Source: Lithacetigena sp037446255 [NCBI: Coprothermobacterota bacterium] (GTDB taxonomy: Bacteria; Coprothermobacterota; HKB111). Taken from it: a stretch of DNA of 64,000 nt. How positions within the stretch are numbered: position 1 is the stretch's first letter; each line of letters opens with the position of its first letter. The notes beneath the pieces are model-generated. The model saw nothing but the letters and a program-made list of their open reading frames with translations, ran no database searches and was not told the DNA's origin. Location of the stretch: assembly GCA_037446255.1 (NCBI GenBank), contig JBBIIY010000003.1, positions 38,859-102,858 on the forward strand, written 5' to 3'. This document shows positions 55,176 through 63,986 of the stretch, one piece after another. The position numbers and the translations under genes were made by a program.

Positions 55176-55677
55176 CAAGATGGTTAGAATATGTATTCTG
55201 GCAGTACTGGGAGTGGTACTTAATTTAATTGAACCGCCTGTACCTGCTCCGATACCTGGAATTAAGCTTGGTCTGGCTAACCTGATGTCCATAATTGGTT
55301 TGTATTCCCTGGGAACCTATTCTGCTATCTGGATAACCATAATAAGAACTATAACCGTAAACCTATTTCTGGGTTTTGATTTGAGGGGGATTCTAAGTTT
55401 GGGTGGCGGTGTGGTTAGTGCCCTGGTTATGGAGGCAGTATATTATTTTTATAAAAGGGAGACAGGGGTGGTAGCGGTAAGCATGTTGGGAGGCTTGATG
55501 CATAATTTTACTCAATGGTTGATGGTAGTAATATTATTACAACAGCCTTACCTGGTGGTATATCTTCCTTTTTTATTACTAAGCGGAGGGGTAGCAGGGT
55601 TGTTTGTTGGGACAACCGGGGTATATACTTTAAGAAAATTGGGAGGTTTTATAAGTGGCAAGGATTCACAACCGTAA
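55159..55677 (+). CDS. Gx transporter family protein (heptaprenyl diphosphate synthase component I-like)
   Basis: Membrane protein of about 172 residues with five to six TM helices. EPPVPAPIPGIKLGLANLMS at the N-terminus is the family signature. The name 'heptaprenyl diphosphate synthase component I' is inherited annotation; a transporter S-component-like role is more plausible from the fold. Starts at ATG 55159 (or TTG 55156) after GGGAGG, overlapping the NusG-II gene. Confidence 0.83.
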   Translation: MDSPTNKMVRICILAVLGVVLNLIEPPVPAPIPGIKLGLANLMSIIGLYSLGTYSAIWITIIRTITVNLFLGFDLRGILSLGGGVVSALVMEAVYYFYKRETGVVAVSMLGGLMHNFTQWLMVVILLQQPYLVVYLPFLLLSGGVAGLFVGTTGVYTLRKLGGFISGKDSQP

Positions 55678-55903
55678 ATTATTTTTTGTAGGCGCAGTAT
55701 TTATTGGTTTACTCCTGGGAAATGTAGTTGCCATGGTATTAAAAGATGTTTTTCCTATCATATTTGAGGGACCGGATTTGAAGCTAATTATAAATGAGAT
55801 CAACTTAATTGTCCTGTCTTTCTCCTTATCTTTTAAATTTAAAGTGTCTCTCGGGGGATTGTTGGGTTTATTAGTAGGATTATATGTTTATTATTCAAAT
55901 TGA
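55655..55903 (+). CDS. DUF4321 small membrane protein
   Basis: An 82-residue protein with two to three hydrophobic segments, ending FKFKVSLGGLLGLLVGLYVY, typical of DUF4321. In Bacillota this gene commonly stands just upstream of maf or mreB, as here. GTG start nine bases after GGAGG, inside the preceding gene. Function unknown. Last gene of the long valS-rnf run; the mreB promoter follows. Confidence 0.75.
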   Translation: MARIHNRKLFFVGAVFIGLLLGNVVAMVLKDVFPIIFEGPDLKLIINEINLIVLSFSLSFKFKVSLGGLLGLLVGLYVYYSN

Positions 55904-55915
55904 AGGTTATTATCA

Positions 55916-55924
55916 TGATAAAAT
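55916..55924 (+). promoter_or_regulatory. Extended -10 promoter for the mreB operon
   Basis: TGATAAAAT with hexamer TAAAAT at 55919-55924, 40 bases upstream of the mreB ATG. No good -35. Same nonamer as upstream of rplU. Confidence 0.5.
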
Positions 55925-55963
55925 AATTTGGTTAAACCTTCTGATAAAGGAGAAATGAAAATT

Positions 55964-56998
55964 ATGTTTGGTAAAGATATCGCCATAGATTTAGGTACTG
56001 CAACTACTATTGTATATGTAAAAGGAAGTGGAATCTTGGTTAATGAACCCACCATCGTAGCCCTGGAGCGCAGGAGTAATAAAGTGTTTGCTGTGGGTAT
56101 GGAAGCCAGGAGAATGGCAGGTAGAACAGCGGACGATATATTTATCTGCAGACCATTAAAAGATGGTGTCATTGCTGAGTTTTCTATAACCGAATCCATG
56201 CTGGGTTACTTTATAGACAAAGCTTTAAACAGAAATAAATCATTCTGGAGTTTTTTAGCTGGTAAACCTCGGGTTATTGTGGGTATTCCTTCGGGAGCTA
56301 CTCAGGTAGAAAAAAGAGCGGTAGAAGAAGCCGCTTTGGCTTCTGGGGCTCGGGAAGTATATCTTATTGACGAACCTATGGCTGCAGCTATAGGTGCAGG
56401 GTTACCGGTTATGGAACCTCGGGGATGCATGGTATTAGATATAGGTGGTGGTACCACTGAAGCAGCAGTTATTTCCATGGGAGGAATAATTGCCTCTATG
56501 TCAAGCAGAATTGCAGGAGATGAGATGAACGAAGAAGTTAGCAGATTTTTCCGACACCACTATAATTTACTGATTGGAGATTATACTGCGGAAGATATCA
56601 AAATAAATATTGGTTCAGCCTTTCCCTTTAATGGAGTAAAAACAACTCCTGTAAAGGGAAGAGATCTAATCTCAGGTCTTCCCCGGATGGTGGAAGCCAA
56701 TTCTGATGAGATAAGAGATGTTCTTCAAAAAATCTTTTCCGGTATAGCTGACCTTGTGAAATCTACTCTGGAAATTACCCCACCTGAATTATCAGCTGAT
56801 GTTCTGGATAGAGGTATGATGCTGGCAGGAGGTGGAGCTTTAATTAAAGGTTTTGACCAGTTCCTTACCAGGGAAATAGGTATTCCTGTGCATATAGCTC
56901 CCAAAGCTCTGGAATCAGTCGCTCTGGGGGCAGGTAAAGCGCTGGGTAATTTGAGTATATTTAGAAAAGTATTGTTTTCATCACGAACTAATAGATAA
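55964..56998 (+). CDS. mreB: Rod shape-determining protein MreB
   Basis: Actin-like filament protein guiding lateral wall synthesis, about 344 residues. IAIDLGTATTIVYVKGSGI (phosphate 1), VLDIGGGTTEAAVIS (phosphate 2) and LAGGGALIKGFD (adenosine) are intact. ATG 55964 lies about 10 bases after AAAGGAGA; longer frames to 55928 begin near or before the transcription start expected from the promoter at 55916. mreC begins with the next base. Confidence 0.96.
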   Translation: MFGKDIAIDLGTATTIVYVKGSGILVNEPTIVALERRSNKVFAVGMEARRMAGRTADDIFICRPLKDGVIAEFSITESMLGYFIDKALNRNKSFWSFLAGKPRVIVGIPSGATQVEKRAVEEAALASGAREVYLIDEPMAAAIGAGLPVMEPRGCMVLDIGGGTTEAAVISMGGIIASMSSRIAGDEMNEEVSRFFRHHYNLLIGDYTAEDIKINIGSAFPFNGVKTTPVKGRDLISGLPRMVEANSDEIRDVLQKIFSGIADLVKSTLEITPPELSADVLDRGMMLAGGGALIKGFDQFLTREIGIPVHIAPKALESVALGAGKALGNLSIFRKVLFSSRTNR

Positions 56999-57796
56999 AT
57001 GAGTAGGAGCATTCTTCAAGTTTTCCTGCTGCTTCTGATTATTATAGTTCTGTCAATTACTCCTCCAGGTGGAAAACCTTTATTTTCCGTTATCGGGGGT
57101 TCTATTATAGACTCCACCAAAAGTATAATCTCTTTCTGGTGGAATCTTGGCCGAAGTATAGAAGATTGGGGAAGCGCGATTACCAATTTTAAAAATATTT
57201 TAAGAGAAAGGGTTGATTATCAAGAGAAGCTTGAACTTCTCAAAACACTGAATTTGCAGATAGAAAGATTAAGAGCAGAAAACAAAATATTAAGAGATTT
57301 ATGGAAAATTGAGGAACTTCCGATAAATTTAAATTTTGTAGGAGCAAGAGTAATCGGGACAGACTTTAGTGTTTTTTCTTCAGCACTTATTCTGGATAGA
57401 GGAGCACGGGATGGTGTAGTTGAAGGCTTACCCCTTTTATATGGTAAAGGCGTAGCTGGTAAAGTGGTCAGAGTATTTGAAAGTACTTCGTTGGCTCTTC
57501 TTACCAGTAATGAGGATTTTGCTATAGGAGGCATGGTTGACCCTGGGGGAGAAATGGGGGTTGTCAGGGGTGGGATAGAAAATCTAAATATTGAGTTCCT
57601 TTCTTTGAATCTGCAAGTCCAGGTGGGCCAACTGGTAGTATCTTCTTCCAGCGAGGGGATTAATGGTTTGCCCATAGGTATAATAAAGTCACTTGATGTT
57701 ATTGGTAAATTAACTCCTACCGCTAAGATTGAACCCCTGGTAAATCCAGCAAGAGGAAGGTTTTTCCTCATAGTACTGGGAATAAATCCAGATTGA
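56999..57796 (+). CDS. mreC: Rod shape-determining protein MreC
   Basis: Single-pass membrane protein of 265 residues: TM helix about 7-25, coiled coil about 70-100 (YQEKLELLKTLNLQIERL), then the beta-rich periplasmic domain with ARVIGTDFSVFSSALILDRG and LLTSNEDFAIGGMV. It links MreB to PBP2. Starts directly after the mreB stop and overlaps mreD. Confidence 0.94.
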   Translation: MSRSILQVFLLLLIIIVLSITPPGGKPLFSVIGGSIIDSTKSIISFWWNLGRSIEDWGSAITNFKNILRERVDYQEKLELLKTLNLQIERLRAENKILRDLWKIEELPINLNFVGARVIGTDFSVFSSALILDRGARDGVVEGLPLLYGKGVAGKVVRVFESTSLALLTSNEDFAIGGMVDPGGEMGVVRGGIENLNIEFLSLNLQVQVGQLVVSSSSEGINGLPIGIIKSLDVIGKLTPTAKIEPLVNPARGRFFLIVLGINPD

Positions 57797-58254
57797 AAAC
57801 CTATTGGCCTTCAATTATTCTGGTAAGTTCTTTCCTTGTTTCTACCTGGCCCTTTTTCTCTTTATTTGACCTTCCCCTGGCTATATCTATCAGTCAGTCA
57901 GGTAAAGACAACAGGCTTAATTTAACTTTTTCTCTGGCAATACTTTTATGCGCTTCACTTAGCAGGGAGCCTTTATTTTTAGTGGTTTTACTATTATTAC
58001 CCTTCGCTATTCAGTATTTTATGAACCATATAACTATCAGTAGAAATATATTTTTTTCAATTTTTTCAGTTATTTTAAAAGTGATCTTGGTATATATTAT
58101 TTTCCTGTTAATAAAAGTATGGTTTTTCAACCTTATAGTAAGTTACCAATTTATTATTATCCTATTGCCAAAAGTATTATTAACTATGCTTTTGGCATTA
58201 TTCTACGATATTAAAGTATCCCCATGGATATCAAGACAAAGCAGTTTTTCATAG
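57793..58254 (+). CDS. mreD: Rod shape-determining protein MreD
   Basis: Small polytopic membrane protein, 153 residues with four to five TM helices. Sequence is poorly conserved, so the call rests on size, hydrophobicity and position between mreC and the PBP2 gene. TTG start overlaps the mreC stop; the 3' end overlaps mrdA by 31 bases. Confidence 0.85.
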   Translation: MKTYWPSIILVSSFLVSTWPFFSLFDLPLAISISQSGKDNRLNLTFSLAILLCASLSREPLFLVVLLLLPFAIQYFMNHITISRNIFFSIFSVILKVILVYIIFLLIKVWFFNLIVSYQFIIILLPKVLLTMLLALFYDIKVSPWISRQSSFS

Positions 58255-59975
58255 TAATACTATTACTTGTTTTAACCGTCTTTTTTTCAGGAAGATTATT
58301 CTACCTTCAAATAATTAAAGGCAAAGAATATACTGATTTATCAGTAAGTAACTATCTCAGAATCATACAGGTTCAAGCACCACGAGGCAATATCATAAGT
58401 AGTGAAGGAACAATTTTAGCCAATGATATTCTTACCTATGTAGTAAAAGTTACCCCAGCAGATATAAAAGATGAAGAAAAGGTAATTCAATTACTTATTT
58501 CTATGTTAGGGGTTACCAGAGAAGAAATCCTGAAAGCTATAAATGACGATTCTTTACCTTATTATTATCCCAGGGTGGTTTCGGTTGATATCCCCCCGGA
58601 TAAAGTATTGGAATTGAAAATAAAAGAAAAAGAGTTCCCGGGATTAACAGTAGAGATATCCCCGGTAAGAAAATATGAGAAAGCAGAATCTTTTGCTCAT
58701 ATTATCGGGTACATACATGAAATAGACAAAGAAGAGTTATTTAATCTGTCTCATCGGGACTATACTTCCGGAGATAGAATAGGTAAAAGTGGTGTAGAAA
58801 AATACTATGAAGAATATCTAAGAGGTATAAAAGGTAAGCAGTTATATAAAGTGGATGCACTTGGAAAAGATAGAATTTTACAAAGTGAAAGCTTTCCTGA
58901 AAAAGGTAACGATATTGTTCTTACGGTATCGGATGAACTTCAACAGAAAGTATCAGATATTATTAAAGACTTACCAGGAACTGCTATCATGATGAACCCC
59001 AAAAATGGTGAAATTCTTGCTCTTGCCAGTAATCCCACCTTTGATCCAAACTACTTCATCAAAGGACTGAAACCTGCTATCTGGAACTTCTGGATAAAAG
59101 GTAAAACCCTGATTAACAGGGCAATAAATGGACAATACCCACCAGGTTCGACATTCAAAGCTTTAGTGGGAATTGCCGGGTTAGAAAACAAGGTATTTAC
59201 TGATAAAACAGTGGTTAATTGTGAAGGTTTTATAACAGTAGGTCAGAGGGTTTTCAAGTGCTGGGCTTATCCAGCAGGACATGGACCGGTTGCCATGCGT
59301 GAGGCTATTGCAGTCTCCTGTAATGTCTATTTTTATACCCTGGGAGCAGAAATTGGAATTAATAAACTGGTTGAATACGCTGAAAATCTTGGATTTGGCG
59401 AACCTACAGGCATAGATTTGCCCAATGAACTTCCCGGTTTAGTTCCCAATCCCCAATGGAAAAGAGAAAAAGTAAAAGAAAAATGGTATGCTGGTGATAC
59501 CTCTAATATTTCAATTGGTCAGGGGTATTTGCTGGTAACCCCTCTGCAGATGGCATCTTTTTACAGTTTTATTGCCAATGGTGGGTATACTGTGAATCCA
59601 CATGTAGTAAAAAGTGTCAGAAACAACCAGGGGGAAGAAATATACGAAAGCTATTTCCCCCCCCTTTTTCAGGGTGTATCTTTAAAAACGATCAAGGTAA
59701 TCCAGGAAGGTTTAAGAAAAGCAGTTACCCGTGGTGGGGGATTAATTCCACTCAAAGATATGTCTATTGAAGTAGCAGCCAAGACAGGTACAGCTCAAAC
59801 TTTTGGAAACGAAAAGCCCCACCTGTGGTTGATAGCTTATGCTCCAGCTAACGATCCCGAAGTAGTAGCTGTAATTCTTTCTGAAAGAAGTGAATTTGAT
59901 TTTGCCTATAAACTTGCACCTTATATGAAAAATATTTTAGAGGCCTGGATTGAATATAAGAATAAAGGAAACTGA
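58224..59975 (+). CDS. mrdA: Penicillin-binding protein 2 (elongasome transpeptidase)
   Basis: Peptidoglycan transpeptidase of cell elongation, 583 residues. TM anchor about 8-28, pedestal/dimerisation domain with QAPRGNIISSEGTILA, and transpeptidase motifs PPGSTFKALVG (SxxK), SCNVYFY (SxN) and AAKTGTAQT (KTG). It pairs with RodA, encoded 60 bases downstream. Confidence 0.97.
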   Translation: MDIKTKQFFIVILLLVLTVFFSGRLFYLQIIKGKEYTDLSVSNYLRIIQVQAPRGNIISSEGTILANDILTYVVKVTPADIKDEEKVIQLLISMLGVTREEILKAINDDSLPYYYPRVVSVDIPPDKVLELKIKEKEFPGLTVEISPVRKYEKAESFAHIIGYIHEIDKEELFNLSHRDYTSGDRIGKSGVEKYYEEYLRGIKGKQLYKVDALGKDRILQSESFPEKGNDIVLTVSDELQQKVSDIIKDLPGTAIMMNPKNGEILALASNPTFDPNYFIKGLKPAIWNFWIKGKTLINRAINGQYPPGSTFKALVGIAGLENKVFTDKTVVNCEGFITVGQRVFKCWAYPAGHGPVAMREAIAVSCNVYFYTLGAEIGINKLVEYAENLGFGEPTGIDLPNELPGLVPNPQWKREKVKEKWYAGDTSNISIGQGYLLVTPLQMASFYSFIANGGYTVNPHVVKSVRNNQGEEIYESYFPPLFQGVSLKTIKVIQEGLRKAVTRGGGLIPLKDMSIEVAAKTGTAQTFGNEKPHLWLIAYAPANDPEVVAVILSERSEFDFAYKLAPYMKNILEAWIEYKNKGN

Positions 59976-60035
59976 TTGTTCTTCTTTTAGTAGCAACCCT
60001 TTTTTAATCCTTAAACTAATTAGTAAGGTTCAAAA

Positions 60036-61112
60036 ATGAGATTAGTAATTATTTTTATTCTATCCGTTACCTTAACCTGCCTTGGTTTAATAAACCTGTA
60101 TTCCATACACCAGGGTTATTATAATCAATTTTATAGACAGATTTTTACCTTTTTCGTGGGTTTAATTATCCTTATTTTAATAAGATTCATTAAAATGAAG
60201 CATTTAATATGGTTAGCGCCTTTTGCCTATATTGCAGGTTTAATTACACTTATTCTCATTCCTCTGGGAATGGGAAAAGAAACCTTTGGTGCTACTCGCT
60301 GGCTTAGTCTGGGTAGTTTTCAGTTCCAACCTTCAGAGTTTGCGAAGATATTTCTCATTCTAACTTTGGCCTCTTTGTTAACTAAAAAAATAAACCCACT
60401 GCTTAAATATTTTTGTTCAATATTAACCCTTGGAATATATGGGTTGTTGGTATATCTACAACCTGATCTTGGTACTTCCTTGGTTCTGGGAGTTGTGTTT
60501 CTAAGCATGATTTATTTCTCTGATCTTCCTTTTAAATATTTGGTTGTTTTGTTTGTAATTTTCTTACTGGTCATGCCATTTGGCTGGTTTATGCTGAAAG
60601 ATTACCAGAAATCAAGGTTGTTGGTTTTTGTTAACCCCGATTTAGACCCTGGAGGGCTTGGATACAACCTAAAACAAGCCTTAATTGCTGTAGGTTCAGG
60701 AGGGCTTACAGGAAAAGGGTTTATGCAGGGAACCCAGGCTAAATTTGGTTTTCTGCCAGTGCCCTGGTCAGATTTTGCTTTTGCTTCATTAATAGAAGAG
60801 GGAGGTTTTATACTAGGGCTATTAATAATTTTGTCTTATATAATTATATTAGGGCTTACCTTATCGTTAGTTTCGCGAAGTACTACCCCGCAGGGTGTTT
60901 TATTGATAGCTGGTGTTTTAGGAATGTGGGGATTTGAGGCATTGATAAACCTTGGAATGAATATGGGGGTAGCCCCTGTGGTGGGTATCCCTCTGCCATT
61001 TATCAGTTATGGTGGTAGTGCTATGATTAAAAATTACCTGGCATTGGGACTTATAGCTAAAGCCTGTTCAGAAAGGGAGAATAGAGGATTATGGTTCAGT
61101 TCAAAGATGTAA
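60036..61112 (+). CDS. rodA: Peptidoglycan glycosyltransferase RodA
   Basis: SEDS-family polymerase of glycan strands, 358 residues with about ten TM helices. Family residues are visible in GATRWLSLGSFQFQPSEFAK, VYLQPDLGTSLVLG, GVAPVVGIPLPFISYGGSAM. Placement after PBP2 supports RodA rather than FtsW. AAGG lies about eight bases upstream of the ATG. Overlaps the cyclodeaminase gene by 22 bases. Confidence 0.95.
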   Translation: MRLVIIFILSVTLTCLGLINLYSIHQGYYNQFYRQIFTFFVGLIILILIRFIKMKHLIWLAPFAYIAGLITLILIPLGMGKETFGATRWLSLGSFQFQPSEFAKIFLILTLASLLTKKINPLLKYFCSILTLGIYGLLVYLQPDLGTSLVLGVVFLSMIYFSDLPFKYLVVLFVIFLLVMPFGWFMLKDYQKSRLLVFVNPDLDPGGLGYNLKQALIAVGSGGLTGKGFMQGTQAKFGFLPVPWSDFAFASLIEEGGFILGLLIILSYIIILGLTLSLVSRSTTPQGVLLIAGVLGMWGFEALINLGMNMGVAPVVGIPLPFISYGGSAMIKNYLALGLIAKACSERENRGLWFSSKM

Positions 61113-61687
61113 GATTTGTGGATTTAATTGATAGTATTAGCTCCAATAACCCTGTTCCTGGTGGAGGAAGCGTTTCGGCTCTTCTGCTTTCTTTAGCTGG
61201 TGCCTTATCTGGGAAAGTTTGTTCAATAAGCAAAAAACAGGGTTATTTACCTGAGTATGATCAAGAATGCAAAAGAATCATACAAAAAGGATTGGAATTA
61301 GCGGAAGAAGATGCTGATAGGTATCTTAAAGTTATAGAATCTTTCCGCCATAAAATCGGCATAGAAGACGCACTATATCAGGCAACCTTAACTCCTCTGA
61401 AGATAAGTTTTGAAGGTTTAGATTTTGTGGATACTGCCCTGGAAATATCTTTGAAAGGTAACCCTAAAGCTATTACTGATGCCTTGATTTCTTCCTTCAT
61501 AACCCAGATAGCTGTTCTGGGAGGAATTCTTAATGCACGGATCAATCTGGAAGAAATGCCTCCAGGGTCTCTTAGAAGCGAAACAGTTTGCTGTTTAAAG
61601 GAAATAATTAAAAATTATAGGAATAAAGAACAGCAAATTAACTCTGTGATTGATTCTTATCTTGAAATACTTGACACAAGTAAATAA
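61091..61687 (+). CDS. Cyclodeaminase/cyclohydrolase family protein (FchA-like)
   Basis: Helical homodimeric protein of 198 residues, with NPVPGGGSVSALLLSLAGAL near the N-terminus and PKAITDALISSFI later, both family hallmarks. Homologues are formimidotetrahydrofolate cyclodeaminase or methenyl-tetrahydrofolate cyclohydrolase (FchA) in anaerobes. Which one applies cannot be told, but one-carbon folate chemistry is likely. GAGG before the ATG, inside rodA. Confidence 0.85.
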   Translation: MVQFKDVRFVDLIDSISSNNPVPGGGSVSALLLSLAGALSGKVCSISKKQGYLPEYDQECKRIIQKGLELAEEDADRYLKVIESFRHKIGIEDALYQATLTPLKISFEGLDFVDTALEISLKGNPKAITDALISSFITQIAVLGGILNARINLEEMPPGSLRSETVCCLKEIIKNYRNKEQQINSVIDSYLEILDTSK

Positions 61688-61699
61688 TTATTGTATTCT
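61671..61699 (+). promoter_or_regulatory. Sigma-70 promoter for rho
   Basis: Perfect -35 TTGACA (61671-61676), 17-base spacer, and -10 TATTCT (61694-61699). The start of transcription would be near 61706, about 42 bases upstream of the rho ATG. It overlaps the end of the cyclodeaminase gene. Confidence 0.72.
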
Positions 61700-61747
61700 T
61701 TATTGCATATTCGTGTTTTTATTGCCCAAGGAGGAAATTCACCAAGC

Positions 61748-63109
61748 ATGTCAGTAGATTATTTACCGAGCGACATTCCGAATTTACCCATTAGAAAACA
61801 ATTTCTAATTGCCAAAGAATTAGGCATTAAGGGTTTTTCCAGACTGACTAAAGAAGTTTTAACCACAAAAATTCAGAATATTTTGGAAAAAAAAGTTTCT
61901 GAAAAAAATGTAGAGATTGCTAAAGTAAAAACTCACGATGTCAAATTTCAGGAGGGTAAATCCAGTCCTCATTCAACAGCAATTTTATCTAATGTAATAC
62001 AGGAAACAGGAGTTCTGGAAATATTAGAAGAAGGTTTTGGATTCCTGCGAACTAAATATACCATGTCTTCTTCAGACATATATGTTTCTCCTGCTTATAT
62101 AAGGAAATTAGGCTTAAGGAACGGCGATACCATAGTTTGCTGGACAAGACCTCCACGAGTACAAACACAGGAAAAATATCCTGCCTTGGCCGAGATTGTT
62201 TCTGTCAACGGGATGAAACCTGACGAAGTTAGAGGAAGACCCCGTTTTGAAAGTCTTACACCTATCTTTCCCCGTGAACAACTTGTAACTGAAACTGATT
62301 CTCAAGACCTGGCCACCAGACTGGTGGATTTGATTGCCCCTATAGGAAGAGGGCAGAGGGGTCTTATTGTAGCTCCTCCCAAAGCAGGTAAAACCACCAT
62401 TATAAAAAAGATTGCTCAGGCAATAACCAAGAAATATCCTGATGTTTTAGTTATTATCTTGCTTGTAGATGAAAGACCTGAGGAAGTTACTGATATAAAG
62501 CGTTCGGTAGAGAAAGCCGAGGTAGTCAGTTCTACTTTTGATCTGGGTCCGGAAAACCATGTTCGCGTAGCTGAATTAACCCTGGAGAAAGCTAAAAGAT
62601 TGGTAGAAATAGGAAAACATGTGGTAATTCTACTTGATGGTATTACCAGGATGACCCGCGCTTATAACAACTATATACCTCCCAGCGGAAGGACTCTGTC
62701 TGGAGGGCTTGACCCAGCTTCTATCCAGGGACCCAAGAGGTTTTTCGGTGCTGCCCGTAATGTTGAATTCGGAGGTAGTTTGACCATACTGGCTACTGCT
62801 TTAATTGAAACAGGTAGCAGAATGGACGAAGTGATATTTGAAGAATTTAAAGGTACCGGTAATATGGAACTGGTTTTAGATAGAAAGTTGGCTGAACGCA
62901 GATTGTTTCCTGCAATCAATGTGCAGAGGTCTGGTACGAGGCATGAAGAGCTTCTTTATTCTTCGGATGATTTAGAGCAGATTTATAAACTGAGAAGGTT
63001 AATTGCTGATTCTGAATCTGTTCAGGCAATGGATCAAATTATTAACTTATTGAGACGAACCCGGTCTAATCGGGAATTTTTTCAAACTCTGGCAAAGGTG
63101 GGAATGTGA
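61748..63109 (+). CDS. rho: Transcription termination factor Rho
   Basis: Hexameric RNA helicase, about 453 residues: N-terminal Rho_N ([20 protein letters not shown], about 18-45), a spacer of about 40 residues, cold-shock RNA-binding domain with EEGFGFLR, and the RecA-like motor with Walker [10 protein letters not shown] and Walker [16 protein letters not shown] (the usual DSITR reads DGITR). I start at ATG 61748 after AAGGAGG; the frame extends to a TTG at 61691, but that overlaps the -10 of a near-consensus promoter and adds 19 atypical residues. Confidence 0.96.
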   Translation: MSVDYLPSDIPNLPIRKQFLIAKELGIKGFSRLTKEVLTTKIQNILEKKVSEKNVEIAKVKTHDVKFQEGKSSPHSTAILSNVIQETGVLEILEEGFGFLRTKYTMSSSDIYVSPAYIRKLGLRNGDTIVCWTRPPRVQTQEKYPALAEIVSVNGMKPDEVRGRPRFESLTPIFPREQLVTETDSQDLATRLVDLIAPIGRGQRGLIVAPPKAGKTTIIKKIAQAITKKYPDVLVIILLVDERPEEVTDIKRSVEKAEVVSSTFDLGPENHVRVAELTLEKAKRLVEIGKHVVILLDGITRMTRAYNNYIPPSGRTLSGGLDPASIQGPKRFFGAARNVEFGGSLTILATALIETGSRMDEVIFEEFKGTGNMELVLDRKLAERRLFPAINVQRSGTRHEELLYSSDDLEQIYKLRRLIADSESVQAMDQIINLLRRTRSNREFFQTLAKVGM

Positions 63110-63789
63110 TGATTAAAGTAGTTATTTTAAGTCATACGGAAAATCCTATGGATGTGCTCTATGTAGCAGCACGCACTTCTCGGTATGTGGGAGATTTTGA
63201 CTCCCAACTTAAAGTAAAACCTAAAGAAAGTGAAAAAGAAAAACTCGTTCGTAATCTGGTTAAGTGGGGTCACCTTTCAATTTTGGAACATGTATCTTTT
63301 GTTTTTGGTATTGAAGGTATTTCACGAGTAACCTCTCATCAACTGGTAAGACACAGATTAGCTTCCTACACCCAGCAAAGTCAACGTTACGCTTCTATGA
63401 AAGACAACAACCTGGTAATACCTCCTTCTATCCAGGCTAACTCCGAAGCCTTGGAATTAGTGAAAGACATGGAGAAGAAAACTATGGATGCCTACCACAA
63501 ACTTTGTGCTTCAGGAATTCCTATGGAGGATGCCAGGTACTTATTACCTCATGGATTGGATACCCGTGTCGTTATGACCATGAATATGCGAGAACTCTGG
63601 AACACCTGTTCGGTAAGATTATGCACCCTATCTCAATGGGAAATCCTCTCTTTATTTGAGGAAGTGCGAAAAGCAGTAGGAACTGTGTCGCCTTTCCTGG
63701 CTTCACTCTTACAAGCTCAGTGCCTTCATCTCGGTAAGTGCCCGGAAGATACTCCCTGCGAAGTTTTAATATCAGCCAAAAAACCCTGA
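63109..63789 (+). CDS. thyX: Flavin-dependent thymidylate synthase
   Basis: Converts dUMP to dTMP using methylene-tetrahydrofolate, with NADPH and FAD as reductant system. The ThyX signature is complete: RHRLASYTQQSQR, matching RHRx7SxR. About 226 residues, tetramer expected. ATG overlaps the last base of the rho stop (TGATG) with AGGTGGG upstream; GTG 63106 is an alternative. Followed by a terminator. Confidence 0.97.
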   Translation: MIKVVILSHTENPMDVLYVAARTSRYVGDFDSQLKVKPKESEKEKLVRNLVKWGHLSILEHVSFVFGIEGISRVTSHQLVRHRLASYTQQSQRYASMKDNNLVIPPSIQANSEALELVKDMEKKTMDAYHKLCASGIPMEDARYLLPHGLDTRVVMTMNMRELWNTCSVRLCTLSQWEILSLFEEVRKAVGTVSPFLASLLQAQCLHLGKCPEDTPCEVLISAKKP

Positions 63790-63844
63790 TTATTTTTTGA
63801 TTTAAATTTAAATAATAAATCAGTAAATTATTTTAAAACCAAAT

Positions 63845-63885
63845 AAGTTGCAGTTGAACTTTAGTTTCCTGCAACTTTTTGTTTT
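63845..63885 (+). terminator. Intrinsic terminator after thyX
   Basis: Perfect 9-bp stem AAGTTGCAG (63845-63853) / CTGCAACTT (63869-63877), 15-base loop, then TTTGTTTT. Ends the rho-thyX transcript. Confidence 0.85.
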
Positions 63886-63957
63886 ACATTCCTGGTTATT
63901 GTTTTTTAGGTTTAGTTACTATTTTCAGTTTTAATTAACACATTACCCTCCCCCCTA

Positions 63958-63986
63958 TTGACACTTATCCACCTTTCCTGTAATAT
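63958..63986 (+). promoter_or_regulatory. Sigma-70 promoter reading out of the window
   Basis: TTGACA (63958-63963), 17-base spacer, TAATAT (63981-63986). It lies after the thyX terminator in a gap (63790-64000) without any gene; the driven gene is beyond the window edge. Confidence 0.65.

Noticed and set aside
57220-57771. 183-residue open frame antisense to mreC
   Set aside because: It lies fully inside mreC, has a Ser/Pro/Leu-rich sequence typical of a mirror frame, no recognisable domain and no ribosome binding site.
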